Below, piece by piece: positions 56,762 through 64,000 of a DNA stretch of 64,000 nucleotides. Position numbers and translations under genes: made by a program. The stretch comes from Nitrosomonas marina (lineage in GTDB: Bacteria; Pseudomonadota; Gammaproteobacteria; Burkholderiales; Nitrosomonadaceae): NCBI RefSeq assembly GCF_900111605.1, contig NZ_FOIA01000002.1, positions 124,001-188,000 on the forward strand, given 5' to 3'. The notes under the pieces were generated by a model. That model searched no databases and was not told the DNA's origin. It was given only the letters and a program-made list of their open reading frames with translations. Position 1 is the first letter of the stretch, and the number at the start of each line of letters is the position of its first letter.

Positions 56762-57999
56762 GTCGTGTCCGGATTATTATCATGTTTTTGCAGAGCATAT
56801 AACTGCGCAATATGTCTGATCAACCGCTCTGCCTGAATCTGCTTGGATGCTTTTTCCAGAATATGCTTACCTGCGTCATCGTACAAAATCAGTGCCGTTT
56901 GATCAGAACCCATGGCTTCCTGTACCCAATTGGCAACCAGTAAAGGCAGTTTTTTATGGCGGCGCTTGCGTAATGCATTTTTTTCGAGATGATCCGTTTC
57001 CGCGGCAAAGCCAACGCAAAAAGGAGCTTTTGGCAAATGCGCGACTTTTGACAATATATCCGGGTTCGGCGTCAGTTCAAGAACCAGCTTTTGGTCTGTT
57101 TTCTTGATTTTCCCAGGCTCAACATTTATTGCATGGTAATCAGCAACAGCGGCAACGCTAATAAATATATCCGGTTTTTTTCCGTCAATGACTTCCTCTA
57201 CAGCGCCCAACATTTCTCGCGCACTCATCACTCTGATCAATCTGTTTACCGCGGGTACGCGCAGGCAGCTTGGGCCGGTAACCAGCGTCACTGTCGCACC
57301 GGCATCCAGCGCAGCCTGCGCAAGCGCATACCCCATTTTACCAGAACTGCTATTGGTAATACCGCGCACGGCATCAATCGCCTCATATGTCGGTCCCGCA
57401 GTCATCAGGACATCTATACCTCGCATCACACCGTCACTCAGCTTTTGCTGTATTACAGCCAGCAGCACATCGACAGCCTGCATACGTCCCACCCCAATTT
57501 CTCCACACGCCTGTTCGCCGGTATCGGGGCCTGCAATGACTACGCCATCTTCCTGCAAACGTGTGATATTCCGCTGCGTGGCCGGATTTTCCCACATTTT
57601 CCGATTCATCGCTGGCGCAATCAATAATGGACAATCGCGCGCCAGACAAAGCGTCGACAGTAAATCATTCGCCATACCACATGCCAATTTTGCAATAAAA
57701 TCAGCACTTGCCGGCGCGATCACGATCAAATCAGCATTTCTGGACAGATCAATATGCGCCATTGAGTTTGATTTGTCTGCTTCCCACAAATCGGTAAATA
57801 CAGATTGACCGGTCAATGACTGGAAAGTAACAGGGCCGACAAACCGGCACGCTGATTCTGTCATCACGGGTTGCACCAGGCATCCGGCTTGCGTTAACAG
57901 GCGAGCAAGCTCAGCAGCCTTGTATGCCGCCACTCCCCCTGTCACCCCTAGCAACAGGCGTTTACCCGTCAAAGATAATTCTGCGTAATTGTTGACCAT
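56758..57999 (-). CDS. coaBC: bifunctional phosphopantothenoylcysteine decarboxylase / phosphopantothenate-cysteine ligase
   Basis: This 413-residue enzyme catalyses two steps of coenzyme A synthesis. The N-terminal CoaC half (to about 190) binds FMN and has the catalytic His in [11 protein letters not shown] and the [16 protein letters not shown] loop. The C-terminal CoaB half has [17 protein letters not shown] and the Lys-rich KIKKTDQKL. It is divergent from radC and precedes dut, the same order as in many proteobacteria. Confidence 0.96.
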   Translation of the reverse strand: MVNNYAELSLTGKRLLLGVTGGVAAYKAAELARLLTQAGCLVQPVMTESACRFVGPVTFQSLTGQSVFTDLWEADKSNSMAHIDLSRNADLIVIAPASADFIAKLACGMANDLLSTLCLARDCPLLIAPAMNRKMWENPATQRNITRLQEDGVVIAGPDTGEQACGEIGVGRMQAVDVLLAVIQQKLSDGVMRGIDVLMTAGPTYEAIDAVRGITNSSSGKMGYALAQAALDAGATVTLVTGPSCLRVPAVNRLIRVMSAREMLGAVEEVIDGKKPDIFISVAAVADYHAINVEPGKIKKTDQKLVLELTPNPDILSKVAHLPKAPFCVGFAAETDHLEKNALRKRRHKKLPLLVANWVQEAMGSDQTALILYDDAGKHILEKASKQIQAERLIRHIAQLYALQKHDNNPDTT

Positions 58000-58130
58000 G
58001 AAAACCGAAAATCACATTCAAAACCTTTTTATAATCACATGAAAAATAATTGCGGATCAGCTGAATTTTAACTCAATCGTATTCATTCCGATGCCGTATC
58101 AAATAAAAATTCACTGCACATTTGAAATCT

Positions 58131-58805
58131 ATGACAATTACCGACTGGCCTGTCTATGAACGTCCACGCGAAAAACTACTGAGATTTGGCGCCAGGAATC
58201 TGTCTGACACGGAGTTACTTGCCATTTTTCTGCGCACCGGTACAACAGGTAAAAGTGCCGTTGAACTTGCTAGAAATCTGATAAACCATTTTGGCAGTCT
58301 CGGCAATCTTTTTTCTGCGGATAAAACAACCCTTTGTAATTTTCATGGTGTTGGAACAGCAAAATATGCACAACTGCAGGCAATTCTTGAAATGTCACGT
58401 CGCACATTAAGCGAACGACTGGAACGCGGCCATGTGATGAACACACCTCAACTCGTCAGGGATTTCCTGAACCTGAGCCTCGCTAATAAACAACACGAAA
58501 TTTTTATGGCTATCTTTCTGGATGCAAAACATCATATGATTGCAACGGATGAACTATTCACGGGAACGCTCACACAGGCCAGCGTCTATCCACGTGAAGT
58601 CGTTAAACGTGCCTTATATCACAATGCTGCTGCGATTATTTTCGCCCATAATCACCCCTCCGGCAGTGCCGAACCTAGCCAGGCCGACAAGACGCTGACG
58701 CTTACACTAAAAAAAGCGCTTGATCTAGTTGATGTCAAGGTGCTCGATCACTTTATCATCGGTAAAAATGAAGTACTGTCATTCGCGGAACAGAATTTGA
58801 TGTAA
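58131..58805 (+). CDS. radC: RadC-family JAMM/MPN-domain protein
   Basis: This 224-residue protein starts at the ATG at 58131, giving the familiar start [16 protein letters not shown]; a TTG at 58122 would add three residues. An N-terminal helix-hairpin-helix region precedes a JAMM metalloprotease-like domain with the motif [14 protein letters not shown]. RadC was once thought to act in DNA repair; its role is uncertain. It is the first gene of the conserved radC-rpmB-rpmG set. Confidence 0.93.
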   Translation: MTITDWPVYERPREKLLRFGARNLSDTELLAIFLRTGTTGKSAVELARNLINHFGSLGNLFSADKTTLCNFHGVGTAKYAQLQAILEMSRRTLSERLERGHVMNTPQLVRDFLNLSLANKQHEIFMAIFLDAKHHMIATDELFTGTLTQASVYPREVVKRALYHNAAAIIFAHNHPSGSAEPSQADKTLTLTLKKALDLVDVKVLDHFIIGKNEVLSFAEQNLM

Positions 58806-58912
58806 AGTTATTGATCCTGAATAAACCGCCATAGTTACAATATGTTTCCACCCGTCACATAATAAATTTAATTCCGACAAATTGGAAGAAATTCGATTTG
58901 GTTGTTATATAT

Positions 58913-58942
58913 TTGATAAAAAAATAAAAAAAGAGATATAAT
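58913..58942 (+). promoter_or_regulatory. sigma70 promoter for rpmB-rpmG
   Basis: TTGATA at 58913-58918 and TATAAT at 58937-58942 are 18 bases apart, close to consensus. Transcription would start near 58949, leaving a leader of about 25 bases to rpmB with a GGGGTG ribosome-binding site. Confidence 0.6.
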
Positions 58943-58973
58943 CTACGTTTTTGCAATTTTGGGGTGTACGAAT

Positions 58974-59210
58974 ATGGCACGAGTATGCGAAGTTACTGGA
59001 AAGAAGCCGCTGACCGGAAACAATGTGTCTCACGCAAACAACAAGACTAAAAGGCGCTTTTTACCAAATTTACAAAGACGCAGATTTTGGCTGGAAAGTG
59101 AAAAACGCTGGATCAGCATGCGATTATCAAATGCAGCATTACGAACAATCGATAAAAAAGGGATCGACGTGGTTGTTGCTGAAATGCGCTCGCTCGGTAA
59201 AAACATTTAA
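58974..59210 (+). CDS. rpmB: 50S ribosomal protein L28
   Basis: This is a 78-residue basic ribosomal protein. The ATG at 58974 gives the universal start [20 protein letters not shown]; an upstream in-frame codon at 58959 is rejected. A GGGGTG site precedes it. rpmG follows 28 bases later in the usual order. Confidence 0.98.
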   Translation: MARVCEVTGKKPLTGNNVSHANNKTKRRFLPNLQRRRFWLESEKRWISMRLSNAALRTIDKKGIDVVVAEMRSLGKNI

Positions 59211-59238
59211 TCTGAAGCTATAAAAAAGGAAACTACCA

Positions 59239-59394
59239 ATGCGTGATAAAATCAAGCTTGAGTCTTCGGCTGGCACCGGGCATTTTTATACAACAACTAA
59301 GAATAAACGTGCAAATCCTGAAAAGCTGGAAATTATGAAATTTGATCCGGTCGCACGCAAACATGTCAAATACAAAGAAACCAAATTAAAATAA
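59239..59394 (+). CDS. rpmG: 50S ribosomal protein L33
   Basis: This 51-residue protein is recognised by its sequence: [20 protein letters not shown], then [20 protein letters not shown] and a short basic end. An AAGGAAA site lies before the ATG. The Cys-pair zinc motif found in some L33 forms is absent, so it is the zinc-independent type. A strong terminator follows. Confidence 0.97.
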   Translation: MRDKIKLESSAGTGHFYTTTKNKRANPEKLEIMKFDPVARKHVKYKETKLK

Positions 59395-59424
59395 ATATAA
59401 GTTTCTTAAAGTATTTTGATGTAT

Positions 59425-59450
59425 AAAAACCCGTTCTGCACGGGTTTTTT
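59425..59450. terminator. rho-independent terminator after rpmBG
   Basis: AAAAACCCGT and ACGGGTTTTT form a perfect ten-base stem around TCTGC, followed by T on the plus strand. On the minus strand the stem also ends in a run of T, so it can serve the convergent yceH gene too. Confidence 0.9.
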
Positions 59451-59492
59451 GGTTTGTCGGGCGTTACTATGAGACTCCAGGTACTACAAGTT

Positions 59493-60182
59493 TTATTCTT
59501 CCATGTGTTTTTCCTGTAGCAGGATTTGAGCCTTCAACTGATCAACGGCTTTGCGCAAAACCGCCACTTCGGCCTCGAGTTTGATAAAATCGGACTTAAG
59601 CGCATGAAAGTCGTCAAACGACACGGAATCATGTCTGTCAGACAAAGCACATGTATCGATATAAGCTTCATTGTCTGAATCTTCTGAAAGTAAATGAAAC
59701 CAGCGATTCTCACGCGCACCCGTTTTCCGCGGCAGTTTCACAACCAGACTTCCACTCGAACGCACAGCCATCTCTTCAAGGAAAGCTTCGACCGACGAGA
59801 TATCAGCGAATTTGTGCAACCGCTCACAATGGATGCGAAGTTCTCCGGCAGTTTGCGGTCCTCTCAATAAGAGCATGGCAATCAGCGCAACAGATTGCAC
59901 CGGTATATTAAATACCTCCTCAAAATGATGCGCATAGCGTGTTACACGCCCACCACTTGATTCTGAAACCAGGGACACTTGTTCCAGTTTTTCAATTGCT
60001 TCGAGAACATCTGTTTGAGAGACCTGCATTACCGGAAACCGATTCGACTTTTGATTACAGCCTGAAACCAGAGCGTTTAATGAAAGCGGATAACTATCTG
60101 GTACGGTATGCTGCTTCTCAACCAATACGCCCAGCACACGCGCTTCAATTGATGACAATACTGGCGACACTGAATCAGCCAC
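59493..60182 (-). CDS. YceH-family (DUF480) protein
   Basis: This 229-residue protein starts with SSIEARVLGVLVEKQHTVPDSYPLSLNAL and has two winged-helix units (LNALVSGCNQKSNRFPV, LLLRGPQTAGELRIH). A C-terminal coiled coil (KLEAEVAVLRKAVDQLKAQIL) ends it. The family is widespread in proteobacteria and its role is unclear, though winged helices suggest regulation. nadA lies upstream on the same strand, 78 bases away. Confidence 0.9.
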   Translation of the reverse strand: MADSVSPVLSSIEARVLGVLVEKQHTVPDSYPLSLNALVSGCNQKSNRFPVMQVSQTDVLEAIEKLEQVSLVSESSGGRVTRYAHHFEEVFNIPVQSVALIAMLLLRGPQTAGELRIHCERLHKFADISSVEAFLEEMAVRSSGSLVVKLPRKTGARENRWFHLLSEDSDNEAYIDTCALSDRHDSVSFDDFHALKSDFIKLEAEVAVLRKAVDQLKAQILLQEKHMEE

Positions 60183-60260
60183 TGTGACAGCCGATTACTT
60201 TGATATACATACGGTCAATATGTATAAATGGCATGGATACGATTAAGCTGTATTTCATGA

Positions 60261-61358
60261 TTATGAGATGGAAAGCATCCGTTCCAGCGCCAGTTTCGCA
60301 AGTCCGGCATCGGTTTGTGGCACCTGTATACGGTTTACAACAGTTCCATTGGCCAGATTCTCCAAAGCCCAAGTCAAGTGTTGTGGATCGATACGCGCCA
60401 TCGTCGAACACATGCAAACCAGAGGTGACATAAATTGTACGATTTTATTTTGGGATTTGAATTCTTCAGCGATCCTGCTGACCAGGTTCAACTCTGTACC
60501 CACCAGCCAGCGCGTACCCTCCTCTGCCGCTGCAATCGTCTTGATAATGTATTCAGTTGAACCAACGTAATCAGATGCGCTGCACACTTCAAAACTGCAC
60601 TCGGGGTGGGATATAACGATACCATCCGGATGCTGGTTACGAAAACGGAGAATATGCTGCGGCTGGAACATTTGATGCACTGAACAGTGCCCTTTCCATA
60701 ATAAAATCTTGGCTCGTTTGATCTGTTCAGGTGTCAGGCCGCCCATCGGCTCATCAAAATCCCATACGGCCATTTCATCCAGCGGTATGCCAAGCTGATA
60801 GCCACTCCAGCGTCCTAAATGTTGATCAGGAAAAAACAAAACCTTTTCACGCTGCTGAAAGGACCACTCAAGAATCTTACCTGCGTTGCTGGAAGTACAG
60901 ACGATACCGCCATGCTCTCCGCAAAAGGCTTTCAGGTCAGCGGCAGAATTAATATATGTGACTGGCGTTACCGTCTCATCCGGTGACAAAACTTCTGCAA
61001 GCTCCCGCCACGCACGCTCTACCTTTGTCAAGCTTGCCATGTCGGCCATCGAACAGCCCGCGGCCATATCCGGCAAAATCACAGTCTGCTCATCACTGGA
61101 CAATATATCCGCCACTTCTGCCATGAAATGTACGCCACAAAAAACCAGGTAATCTGCATCCGTTTGAGCAGCCTGATAGGCCAATTTCAACGAATCGCCA
61201 GTCAAATCAGCATGTCGATATACATCCGCCCGCTGGTAATGATGTGCCAGCAAGACGACCTGTTTGCCCAAAGTCTTTTTTGCAGTTTCTATACGCTGCG
61301 CACATGCTTCATCCTGCATGTGATCGAAATTTTCAAATTCTATCGCTTCTGCCCGCAT
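60261..61358 (-). CDS. nadA: quinolinate synthase
   Basis: This 365-residue iron-sulfur enzyme condenses iminoaspartate with dihydroxyacetone phosphate to give quinolinate in NAD synthesis. The three cluster-binding Cys regions are seen: FCGVHFMAE with Cys74, GGIVCTSSNAGK, and LVCMCSTMARI near the C-terminus. Substrate-binding LLAHHYQRADV and SHPECSFEV are also present. The nadB and nadC partners are not in the window. Confidence 0.96.
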   Translation of the reverse strand: MRAEAIEFENFDHMQDEACAQRIETAKKTLGKQVVLLAHHYQRADVYRHADLTGDSLKLAYQAAQTDADYLVFCGVHFMAEVADILSSDEQTVILPDMAAGCSMADMASLTKVERAWRELAEVLSPDETVTPVTYINSAADLKAFCGEHGGIVCTSSNAGKILEWSFQQREKVLFFPDQHLGRWSGYQLGIPLDEMAVWDFDEPMGGLTPEQIKRAKILLWKGHCSVHQMFQPQHILRFRNQHPDGIVISHPECSFEVCSASDYVGSTEYIIKTIAAAEEGTRWLVGTELNLVSRIAEEFKSQNKIVQFMSPLVCMCSTMARIDPQHLTWALENLANGTVVNRIQVPQTDAGLAKLALERMLSIS

Positions 61359-61760
61359 ACAAATTTATTCTTTTTTTCTAATTAATTAATAAAAAATATC
61401 CACATTAATATACAGAGATAAACGAAATCACGCGCCGGTACGGTATATTCGTCTTTAAATAACAAACAATACTCATTCATGTTAGAACCATAGCATGATA
61501 CTTGCACGAGACAAATACAAAATCAAGACACGCAAGCAACGTCACAGCCGCGCTCCCTGCACAACATAAAACAGAATGTGTTAGTTTCCAGTCATAATGA
61601 CATGCTATTACTACAGATAGTTCTGATATAATTTATTATCAATAAAGCATGGTAACTCAGCGAATACTCACCCGCACAAATTAGCACATCTGAATTTGCA
61701 TTTAGCTATGTGAATCTTCTATGAGATTTATGACACCAATTGTCATTTGAGTTTATATTC
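61359..61760. other. divergent intergenic region, nadA / lptC
   Basis: About 400 bases without a gene. A TATAAT at 61627-61632 points toward lptC but has no convincing -35 element. The kdsD and kdsC genes, which often precede lptC, are not here. Confidence 0.45.
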
Positions 61761-62324
61761 ATGTTTCGGCGTTCAAACTTCAATTTTTCTTTTATCGCAT
61801 TGATTGGCCTGGCAGCACTGGCGTTATGGCTTGATAATATTACTGAGCCATTCACACCGGGTGTTGATAACGAACCGTACCAGCAACCGGACTACATCGT
61901 TGAGAATGTATCCGGATTGCGCATGGAGCACGCGCAATCAATCCAGCACGTATTTCATGCAAAAAAAATGTTACACTTTATAAATCATGATTTTACAAAA
62001 CTCAGTGACATCCATTTCATGCACCTCAAACCGGACACACCTCCATTTCGTGTGTCTGCCAATCAAGCTGAAATTCATAACAATGGTGAAGATATTTACT
62101 TAGCAGGCGACGTTAACGTTATACGCGGAAATGATGATGACGAAAAAAAAATAATCATGGAAACAAAAACGCTTCATCTTATTCCGGGTAGGGAACTTGT
62201 TCAGACAGACCAGGAAGTCGTAATCACAAGGCTTAATACGACCGTTCATGGAACAGGCCTGGAATTTAATAACAATACCAACAAAATCGAACTATTGTCC
62301 CGCGTGCGCGCGGTCGACCGATAA
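61761..62324 (+). CDS. lptC: LPS export periplasmic protein LptC
   Basis: This 187-residue protein is anchored by one N-terminal helix (FSFIALIGLAALALWL). The ATG at 61761 is chosen; an earlier TTG at 61740 would add seven residues. The periplasmic part has the OstA-like jellyroll pattern (FRVSANQAEIHNNGEDIYLAG). It passes lipopolysaccharide from the LptBFG transporter to LptA. lptA starts 11 bases after its stop. Confidence 0.9.
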   Translation: MFRRSNFNFSFIALIGLAALALWLDNITEPFTPGVDNEPYQQPDYIVENVSGLRMEHAQSIQHVFHAKKMLHFINHDFTKLSDIHFMHLKPDTPPFRVSANQAEIHNNGEDIYLAGDVNVIRGNDDDEKKIIMETKTLHLIPGRELVQTDQEVVITRLNTTVHGTGLEFNNNTNKIELLSRVRAVDR

Positions 62325-62335
62325 CGCGAGCACTC

Positions 62336-62881
62336 ATGAAGAAACATTCCTTTGTTTATCTGTTATTTTTTATCATTCCTTTCAGCGCCTTTGCCGAACG
62401 TTCAGATCGTGACAAACCAATTTATCTCGAAGCTGACCGTGCAACAGTTGAAGACATTAATCGCAAGGATTCCACACGTGTAAGTGTTTTCACCGGCAAT
62501 GTTATTTTGACACAGGGCACTTTACGCATCAGTGCAGATAAAATAGTTATCAAAGAGGACATCAATGGATTCCGTCATGCGACAGCAACGGGCAACCTGG
62601 TCAGTTTCCGTCAGAAACGTGATGGTGTTGATGAATATGTTGAAGGTTGGAGCAAACGTGTCGAATATGATAATAAAATCGACAAAATTGAATTATTCAA
62701 ACAGGCGCGCCTCAGACGTGGAGAAGACGAAGTGAACGGCGATTATATTTCATACAACATGAATAGCGAATTTTTTCAGGTCATCGGCAGTCATGAACGC
62801 GGGGAGCAAACAGATACCGATAACCGTGTACGCATCATCATCCAGCCCAAAAACAAATCCGCCGAGTCCAGTTCAGAATAA
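62336..62881 (+). CDS. lptA: LPS transport periplasmic protein LptA
   Basis: This 181-residue protein has a signal peptide (FVYLLFFIIPFSAFAE) and one OstA domain (DKPIYLEADRATVEDI, then TGNVILTQGTLRISADKI). It forms the periplasmic bridge that carries lipopolysaccharide between LptC and LptD. The usual order lptC-lptA-lptB-rpoN is kept. Confidence 0.95.
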   Translation: MKKHSFVYLLFFIIPFSAFAERSDRDKPIYLEADRATVEDINRKDSTRVSVFTGNVILTQGTLRISADKIVIKEDINGFRHATATGNLVSFRQKRDGVDEYVEGWSKRVEYDNKIDKIELFKQARLRRGEDEVNGDYISYNMNSEFFQVIGSHERGEQTDTDNRVRIIIQPKNKSAESSSE

Positions 62882-62909
62882 GCGTTTAAAAACTGTGTTA
62901 TAGGCGCCC

Positions 62910-63632
62910 ATGAGTATATTAAAAGCCCAAAATTTAAAGAAACGCTACAAATCACGTACTGTCGTTCATGATGTCTCTTTTTCCTTGAATAGTGGAGAAG
63001 TCATTGGCCTGTTAGGTCCCAACGGCGCAGGAAAAACAACCTGCTTTTACATGATTGTGGGGCTTGTACCACTCGATCACGGTGATATATTTCTTGATAA
63101 TCGTGGCTTAACTCAGCTTCCTGTCCATGAAAGAGCACGCCTGGGATTGAGTTACCTGCCTCAGGAGGCCTCAATATTCAGACGACTGACAGTTGAAGAA
63201 AATATTTTAGCCATCCTGGAATTACACCGCTTGAACGACGACCAATTACAGCAACAACTTGATGAGTTATTACATGACCTGCATATTAGTCATATTCGCA
63301 ACAATACCGCGATGAGTCTGTCCGGTGGCGAACGAAGACGTGTAGAGATAGCGCGCGCACTGGCTTCTCATCCAAGATTTATCTTACTGGACGAACCATT
63401 CGCTGGTGTCGACCCAATTGCAGTCATGGATATCCAAAAAGTCATTAATTTTCTGAAAGACCGTGATATCGGAGTTTTAATCACCGATCACAACGTTCGC
63501 GAGACACTGGGTATTTGTGACCGTGCCTATATCATCAATGATGGAAAAGTGTTAGCACAAGGTGCACCAGATGAAATCATTTATAATGAGCATGTCAGGA
63601 AGGTTTATTTAGGTGAGCATTTTCAGTTGTGA
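62910..63632 (+). CDS. lptB: LPS export ABC transporter ATP-binding protein LptB
   Basis: This 240-residue ATPase powers lipopolysaccharide extraction from the inner membrane with LptF and LptG, whose genes are not in the window. Walker [11 protein letters not shown]-loop [12 protein letters not shown], signature [15 protein letters not shown], Walker [13 protein letters not shown] and the H-loop TDHNVRE are all present. Confidence 0.97.
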   Translation: MSILKAQNLKKRYKSRTVVHDVSFSLNSGEVIGLLGPNGAGKTTCFYMIVGLVPLDHGDIFLDNRGLTQLPVHERARLGLSYLPQEASIFRRLTVEENILAILELHRLNDDQLQQQLDELLHDLHISHIRNNTAMSLSGGERRRVEIARALASHPRFILLDEPFAGVDPIAVMDIQKVINFLKDRDIGVLITDHNVRETLGICDRAYIINDGKVLAQGAPDEIIYNEHVRKVYLGEHFQL

Positions 63633-63686
63633 CAAGCCTCATATAATTTTTATAGTTCGATAAACGCCTAACTGTCTTTTGGAATT

Positions 63687-64000
63687 ATGAAGCCCACGCT
63701 CCAGCTAAAACTATCGCAACAGTTAAATCTCACCCCTCAATTACAGCAATCAATTCGATTACTGCAGTTATCCACGCTCGAACTAAATCAGGAGCTTGAT
63801 CGCATCATTCAAGAGAATCCACTATTAGAATTAAATGAAAACTGGGATATCAAACCATTTGAAATCCAGAAAGCTGAAGATGATACTCACCCCGATCATG
63901 ATCTTGACGAAAAGAATACAACACAAACCGAGCAGGACACCGAATGGCTTGAAAACAGTTCAACATCGAATTTTACCCAGAATGAGGATTATGAAATACC
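63687..64000 (+). CDS. rpoN: RNA polymerase sigma-54 factor (5' end only)
   Basis: The first 104 codons are present before the window ends. The start [20 protein letters not shown] is the sigma-54 activator-interacting region, followed by Gln/Leu-rich [16 protein letters not shown] and an acidic linker. It follows lptB by 54 bases, the common arrangement. The core-binding and DNA-binding domains lie outside the window. Confidence 0.95.
   Translation, partial: MKPTLQLKLSQQLNLTPQLQQSIRLLQLSTLELNQELDRIIQENPLLELNENWDIKPFEIQKAEDDTHPDHDLDEKNTTQTEQDTEWLENSSTSNFTQNEDYEI

Noticed and set aside
1-64000. CRISPR arrays, tRNA and rRNA genes
   Set aside because: No regularly spaced direct repeats and no tRNA- or rRNA-like segments were found in the intergenic regions.

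Overview
The window looks like a chromosomal segment of a betaproteobacterium, most probably a Nitrosomonadaceae-type ammonia oxidiser. This is an inference. It rests on the combination of a norCBQD operon, a blue-copper oxidase paired with a His-rich cupredoxin, the dgt-aroB/K, lptD-surA-pdxA-rsmA, coaBC/radC/rpmB/rpmG and lptC-lptA-lptB-rpoN blocks, and on the moderate base composition. No amo/hao marker lies in the window, so family-level placement is not proven. There are no rRNA genes, tRNA genes, CRISPR arrays or intact insertion sequences.

Layout. 1-3.8 kb: a secreted protein of unknown function, dgt, and an in-frame fusion of shikimate kinase with 3-dehydroquinate synthase. 3.9-8.2 kb: a two-gene RND efflux pump without its outer-membrane channel, divergent from 8.7-11.6 kb, a membrane-anchored multicopper oxidase overlapping a His/Asp-rich cupredoxin. 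12.2-14.2 kb: a SulP-type anion transporter lacking the STAS domain and a universal stress protein. 14.3-16.3 kb: a two-component system, divergent from norCBQD (16.6-21.2 kb), which reduces nitric oxide to nitrous oxide. 21.2-22.7 kb: an accessory patch with stem-loops, a frameshifted pentapeptide-repeat remnant and a small secreted protein with internal repeats.

22.9-28.1 kb (minus strand): a tight cluster of glutamine-synthetase-like ligase, aldehyde dehydrogenase, iron-type alcohol dehydrogenase and class I glutamine amidotransferase, with a VOC protein downstream. Together the four enzymes could form a gamma-glutamyl-protected oxidation route for an amino alcohol such as ethanolamine. 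28.7-35.1 kb: lptD-surA-pdxA-rsmA and two small genes. 35.4-39.9 kb: a 1500-residue RTX-repeat protein with no secretion genes beside it.

40-48.1 kb: valS, a small hypothetical gene, a ~0.26-kb insertion-like element with near-perfect terminal inverted repeats whose edge supplies the holC stop codon, holC, pepA, an HDOD-GGDEF protein and serB. 48.1-53.3 kb: malic enzyme, a group III truncated haemoglobin, a membrane GGDEF protein and an SH3-type lipoprotein. 53.5-64 kb: housekeeping genes (CcsA-like protein, ffh, DUF192 gene, dut, coaBC, radC, rpmB, rpmG, yceH, nadA, lptC, lptA, lptB and the start of rpoN). The LPS-transport genes lptD, lptC, lptA and lptB are split between the two ends of the window.

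The most unusual items are the structured terminal-inverted-repeat element at the end of holC, the possible gamma-glutamyl amino-alcohol pathway, and the multicopper oxidase/His-rich cupredoxin pair. All similarity statements come from reading motifs; no database search was run.
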